Made by a program: the position numbers and the translations under genes. A stretch of DNA of 16,914 nt from Bacteroidales bacterium (GTDB lineage Bacteria; Bacteroidota; Bacteroidia; Bacteroidales; WCHB1-69), in assembly GCA_012519525.1 (NCBI GenBank), contig JAAYQB010000082.1, forward strand, positions 1-16,914. Reading direction: 5' to 3'. Shown in pieces: positions 14,735 to 16,914 of the stretch (positions are counted from its first letter, which is position 1; each line of letters begins with the position of its first letter). The notes beneath the pieces were generated by a model, which saw only the letters and a list, made by a program, of their open reading frames with translations, ran no database searches and was not told the DNA's origin.

Positions 14735-15631
14735 TTATTTTTTTATCAACGACAGTATTCTGTTGAGTTCGTCTTCTGATTTGAATTGTATGATTAAGTT
14801 GCCTTTTCCTTTTAAATTGTATTTGATATCTACTTTGGTTTTAAGGTTTTCTGTTAACGATTGTTTCACTACTTGCAAATGTTTAGGCAAAGTAACACGG
14901 ATGGTTTTAACCGTTTTATTTTGTTGTATTTTGCGTAGCATATCTTCTGTTTGTCGAACTGAAAGTTTTTGATTAATTATTTTGTTTACTAAACTTTCTT
15001 GTGTGTCAACATCTTCTATAGCGACCAATGCTCGTGCATGTCCAAAAGTTATTTGATTGGAAATTAGGGCTTTTTGAGCATAAGTGCCTAATTTCAATAA
15101 ACGTAAATAATTGGTTACAACCGATCGGCTTTTGGCTACTTTTTCAGCTAAGTTTTCTTGAGTAATATTGCATTCATTTAATAAGCGCTGTAAAGAAAGT
15201 GCTATTTCGATAGGATTTAAATCTTCTCTTTGAATATTTTCAATCAAAGCCATTTCGATAGCTTGTAAATCAGTAGCTGTTCGTATGTAAGCAGGAATAT
15301 TAGTTAATCCTGCCATTTGAGAGGCTTTGACACGGCGTTCGCCCGAAATTAATTGATAAGTGTTATCATCGATTTTTCTAACAGTAATAGGTTGAATGAT
15401 GCCGTGTTGCTTAATCGATTCCATGAGTTCATTCAGTGCTATTTCCTCGAAATTATTTCTTGGCTGATAGGGATTGGTTTGTATGCTGTTCAAATCAATA
15501 AAACTAAATTCTGCAGATTTATACCTGCTGGGAGAATCGAGCCCAACTATTGATTCATCAGGAGAAATATTTCCTAATAATGCACTTAATCCTCTTCCTA
15601 ATCCTTTTTGTGATGGTTTATTTCCAGACAT
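14735..15631 (-). CDS. parB: Chromosome-partitioning protein ParB
   Basis: CTP-dependent DNA clamp that loads at parS sites and segregates the origin region with ParA. The 298-residue protein starts with the GLGRGLSALLG peptide (10-20), which in ParB proteins contacts ParA. The ParB/Srx CTPase domain (44-145) shows IQTNPYQPR, GIIQPITVR, ISGERRVKAS (GERR 97-100) and ENIQREDLNPIE (131-142). A helix-turn-helix follows (156-180, TQENLAEKVAKSRSVVTNY) and then GHARAL. The C-terminal dimerisation region has the RVTLPKHLQVVK and GNLIIQFKS strands. Length and order are those of chromosomal, not plasmid, ParB. The start is 7 bp after the parA stop and the gene is followed by DUF5683. No intact parS palindrome was found in the window. 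Confidence 0.95.
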   Translation of the reverse strand: MSGNKPSQKGLGRGLSALLGNISPDESIVGLDSPSRYKSAEFSFIDLNSIQTNPYQPRNNFEEIALNELMESIKQHGIIQPITVRKIDDNTYQLISGERRVKASQMAGLTNIPAYIRTATDLQAIEMALIENIQREDLNPIEIALSLQRLLNECNITQENLAEKVAKSRSVVTNYLRLLKLGTYAQKALISNQITFGHARALVAIEDVDTQESLVNKIINQKLSVRQTEDMLRKIQQNKTVKTIRVTLPKHLQVVKQSLTENLKTKVDIKYNLKGKGNLIIQFKSEDELNRILSLIKK

Positions 15632-15638
15632 GTATTGT

Positions 15639-16409
15639 TTATTTCATATTGTTTTTAACTAAAATTTCGCGTGCTAAATTCAAATAATTCAATGCCCCTT
15701 TTGATGAAGCATCGTACATTAATACCGGTTTTTGATGACTCGGCGCTTCGCCTAATCTGACATTACGATAAATAACGGTATTGAATACTAAATTCTTGAA
15801 ATGAGTGCGTACATCTTCTAATACTTGATTGCTTAGTCGTAAGCGATTGTCGTACATTGTCAGCAAAATACCTTCAATATTGAGGTTGCTGTTGAGGTTA
15901 GTTTGCACAATTTTAATGGTGTTTAGTAATTTTCCCAATCCTTCTAAAGCAAAGTATTCGCATTGTACGGGAATTAATACCGTGTCGGAAGCAGTTAATG
16001 CATTGACAGTGATTAAGCCTAACGATGGTGCGCAATCTATTAAGATAAATTTATAGTCGTCTTTGATTGGGTCTATCATTTGTCGCATTAATTTTTCTCT
16101 TTCTGCTATATTAATCATTTCTAATTCGGCACCGACCAAATCAATATTTGCAGGAAGTAATGATAAATTGGGTACGTCTGTTGTTTTTATTGCTGTATGA
16201 ATGTCGTTTTCGCCTAACATTACTTCGTATATACTATCGGATATAGTGCGAGGGTCTATACCTAAGCCTGAACTGGTATTAGCTTGAGGGTCTGCATCTA
16301 TAATCAAGGTTTTATGTTCTAATATTGCTAAGCTGGCAGCTAAATTTATAGCTGTTGTAGTCTTTCCTACGCCACCTTTTTGATTTGCAATAGCAATTAC
16401 TTTTCCCAT
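15639..16409 (-). CDS. parA: Chromosome-partitioning ATPase ParA (Soj-like)
   Basis: Cytoplasmic ATPase that binds DNA non-specifically and moves ParB-parS complexes. The 256-residue protein opens with the deviant Walker A box NQKGGVGKTTTAIN (9-22; Lys11 signature and Lys16), Walker A' IIDADPQANTSSGLG (36-50) and Walker B FILIDCAPSLG. The conserved PVQCEYFALEGL segment and C-terminal VRLGEAPSHQKPV region are typical of Soj-type chromosomal proteins. It lacks the N-terminal HTH of plasmid ParA, so it is not self-repressing in that way. It is the first gene of the par-dapB-lepB operon and has a good TATCTTTG promoter element about 25-30 bp before the ATG. Confidence 0.96.
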   Translation of the reverse strand: MGKVIAIANQKGGVGKTTTAINLAASLAILEHKTLIIDADPQANTSSGLGIDPRTISDSIYEVMLGENDIHTAIKTTDVPNLSLLPANIDLVGAELEMINIAEREKLMRQMIDPIKDDYKFILIDCAPSLGLITVNALTASDTVLIPVQCEYFALEGLGKLLNTIKIVQTNLNSNLNIEGILLTMYDNRLRLSNQVLEDVRTHFKNLVFNTVIYRNVRLGEAPSHQKPVLMYDASSKGALNYLNLAREILVKNNMK

Positions 16410-16434
16410 TTCTTATTGTTTTTTTAATAATTTG

Positions 16435-16442
16435 CAAAGATA
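16435..16442 (-). promoter_or_regulatory. parA operon promoter -7 element
   Basis: TATCTTTG on the minus strand fits TAnnTTTG and lies about 25 bp before the parA start. It is the only clear promoter for the five genes down to lepB. A -33 TTTG is not evident. Confidence 0.6.
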
Positions 16443-16491
16443 ATAATTTTTTGCGTTAAAATCTTATGAGTGCATACTTAATTTTCAATAT

Positions 16492-16517
16492 TTTTTCACT
16501 ATTATGTTTGTGAAAAA
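16492..16517. repeat. Inverted repeat upstream of parA
   Basis: TTTTTCAC (16492-16499) and GTGAAAAA (16510-16517) form a perfect 8-bp inverted repeat with a 10-nt spacer, about 50 bp upstream of the parA promoter element. Each arm differs by one base from a parS half-site (TGTTTCAC/GTGAAACA), but true parS has no spacer. It could be an operator or chance. Confidence 0.45.
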
Positions 16518-16542
16518 TAAAAAATCATTTGCTTTAATCTTA

Positions 16543-16781
16543 TGTTGTTGATATTCATTGTTTGTTTTTTGCATTTTGCAGTTTTGAAAAGCAAGCTGCT
16601 GTAAAAAATTAGAAATTAGAATTAAATGTCATGTGTCGCGTCCTGAAAAAAGTTGACACATGGGCTACGCTTCGAGAAAGTTGTGTCTCATTTTATATTT
16701 TTCTGCTCATCTGAAAATTATTGTAAAATTAAAAAAAGTGAAATAAAAACATTGAGAAATAAATTCTATGATTAAAAATAC
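16543..16781. other. Non-coding gap between parA and the partial right-edge gene
   Basis: No ORF or RNA gene could be supported. It is AT-rich apart from the GC-richer inverted-repeat patch at 16630-16690, which looks different from its surroundings. No DnaA boxes, parS or tRNA were recognised. Confidence 0.5.
16630..16662. repeat. 8-bp inverted repeat, possible insertion-sequence end remnant
   Basis: CATGTGTC (16630-16637) and GACACATG (16655-16662) bracket GCGTCCTGAAAAAAGTT. The string GTCAACTTTTTTCAGGACGC on the minus strand resembles terminal inverted repeats of some insertion sequences as I recall them, but no transposase or second end is in the window. A related AAGTTGTGTCTCA follows at about 16678. 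Confidence 0.35.
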
Positions 16782-16789
16782 TATTTTTG
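16782..16789 (+). promoter_or_regulatory. Promoter -7 element for the right-edge gene
   Basis: TATTTTTG followed by CAAAATG fits TAnnTTTG, about 68 bp before the partial gene at 16857. No -33 element at standard spacing. Confidence 0.45.
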
Positions 16790-16856
16790 CAAAATGAAAT
16801 TATAAGTTATAAAAATAATTAACTAGACTATTTTTGTTTAAATAAATTGATTAAAA

Positions 16857-16914
16857 ATGAAAAATTACAAAAATTTATATGTTGTTATTATTGTTTTAAT
16901 ATTAGGATTAATTA
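16857..16914 (+). CDS. Partial CDS: N-terminal membrane or signal segment
   Basis: Nineteen codons are visible before the window ends: MKNYKNLYVVIIVLILGLI. A short basic N-terminus followed by a long hydrophobic run indicates a signal peptide or membrane anchor. An A-rich leader and a TATTTTTG promoter element precede it, so it is probably a real gene divergent from parA. Its identity cannot be told. Confidence 0.5.
   Translation, partial: MKNYKNLYVVIIVLILGLI

Noticed and set aside
14872..14887. TGTTTCAC inside parB as a parS site
   Set aside because: Only one half-site matches; the following bases TACTTGCA are not the palindromic partner.

Overview
The window looks like chromosomal DNA of a member of the Bacteroidota, most likely a Bacteroidales-like anaerobe. 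The evidence is an AT-rich composition, promoters of the TAnnTTTG type, weak Shine-Dalgarno sequences, a subtilase carrying a type IX secretion (T9SS) C-terminal sorting domain, a GldI-like lipoprotein, a DUF5683 gene, a very long Bacteroidota-type signal peptidase I, and the gene order parA-parB-DUF5683-dapB-lepB.

Left region (1 to about 2450) is accessory. It holds the 3' end of a phage tail tape-measure gene, an intact DUF6046-type phage structural gene, a small repeat-rich secreted protein on the opposite strand, and the C-terminal remnant of a toxin-like ORF. These lie between related copies of an intergenic repeat at 1-90, 1953-2133 and 2141-2280. Each of the two complete copies has, on the + strand, a Bacteroidota-type promoter, a hairpin whose sequence differs between copies, and a nearly invariant 8-bp terminator-like hairpin. 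The repeat and its unexplained small RNA or peptide potential are the most unusual things in the window.

Middle region (2525-11449). On the + strand, gapA overlaps by one base a secreted subtilisin-like protease with a T9SS sorting domain. A strong terminator hairpin at 5284-5313 separates it from a convergent six-gene minus-strand run. In transcription order the run is: a secreted DUF4412/GLPGLI-like protein, a fused ADP-forming acyl-CoA synthetase (acetate and ATP formation), an NrnA-type DHH phosphoesterase, a GldI-like FKBP lipoprotein, and two larger FKBP lipoproteins, each with a degenerate N-terminal FKBP-like domain.

Right region (11611-16409) is a second tight minus-strand operon: parA, parB, a DUF5683 membrane protein, dapB (lysine and cell-wall precursor synthesis) and lepB. 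It combines chromosome segregation, peptidoglycan-precursor supply and protein export. The end of the window (16410-16914) is mostly non-coding. It has the parA promoter, two inverted repeats, and the first 19 codons of a + strand gene that runs off the edge.

No tRNA, rRNA, CRISPR array or complete mobile element was found. All family assignments come from reading motifs by eye, without database searches.
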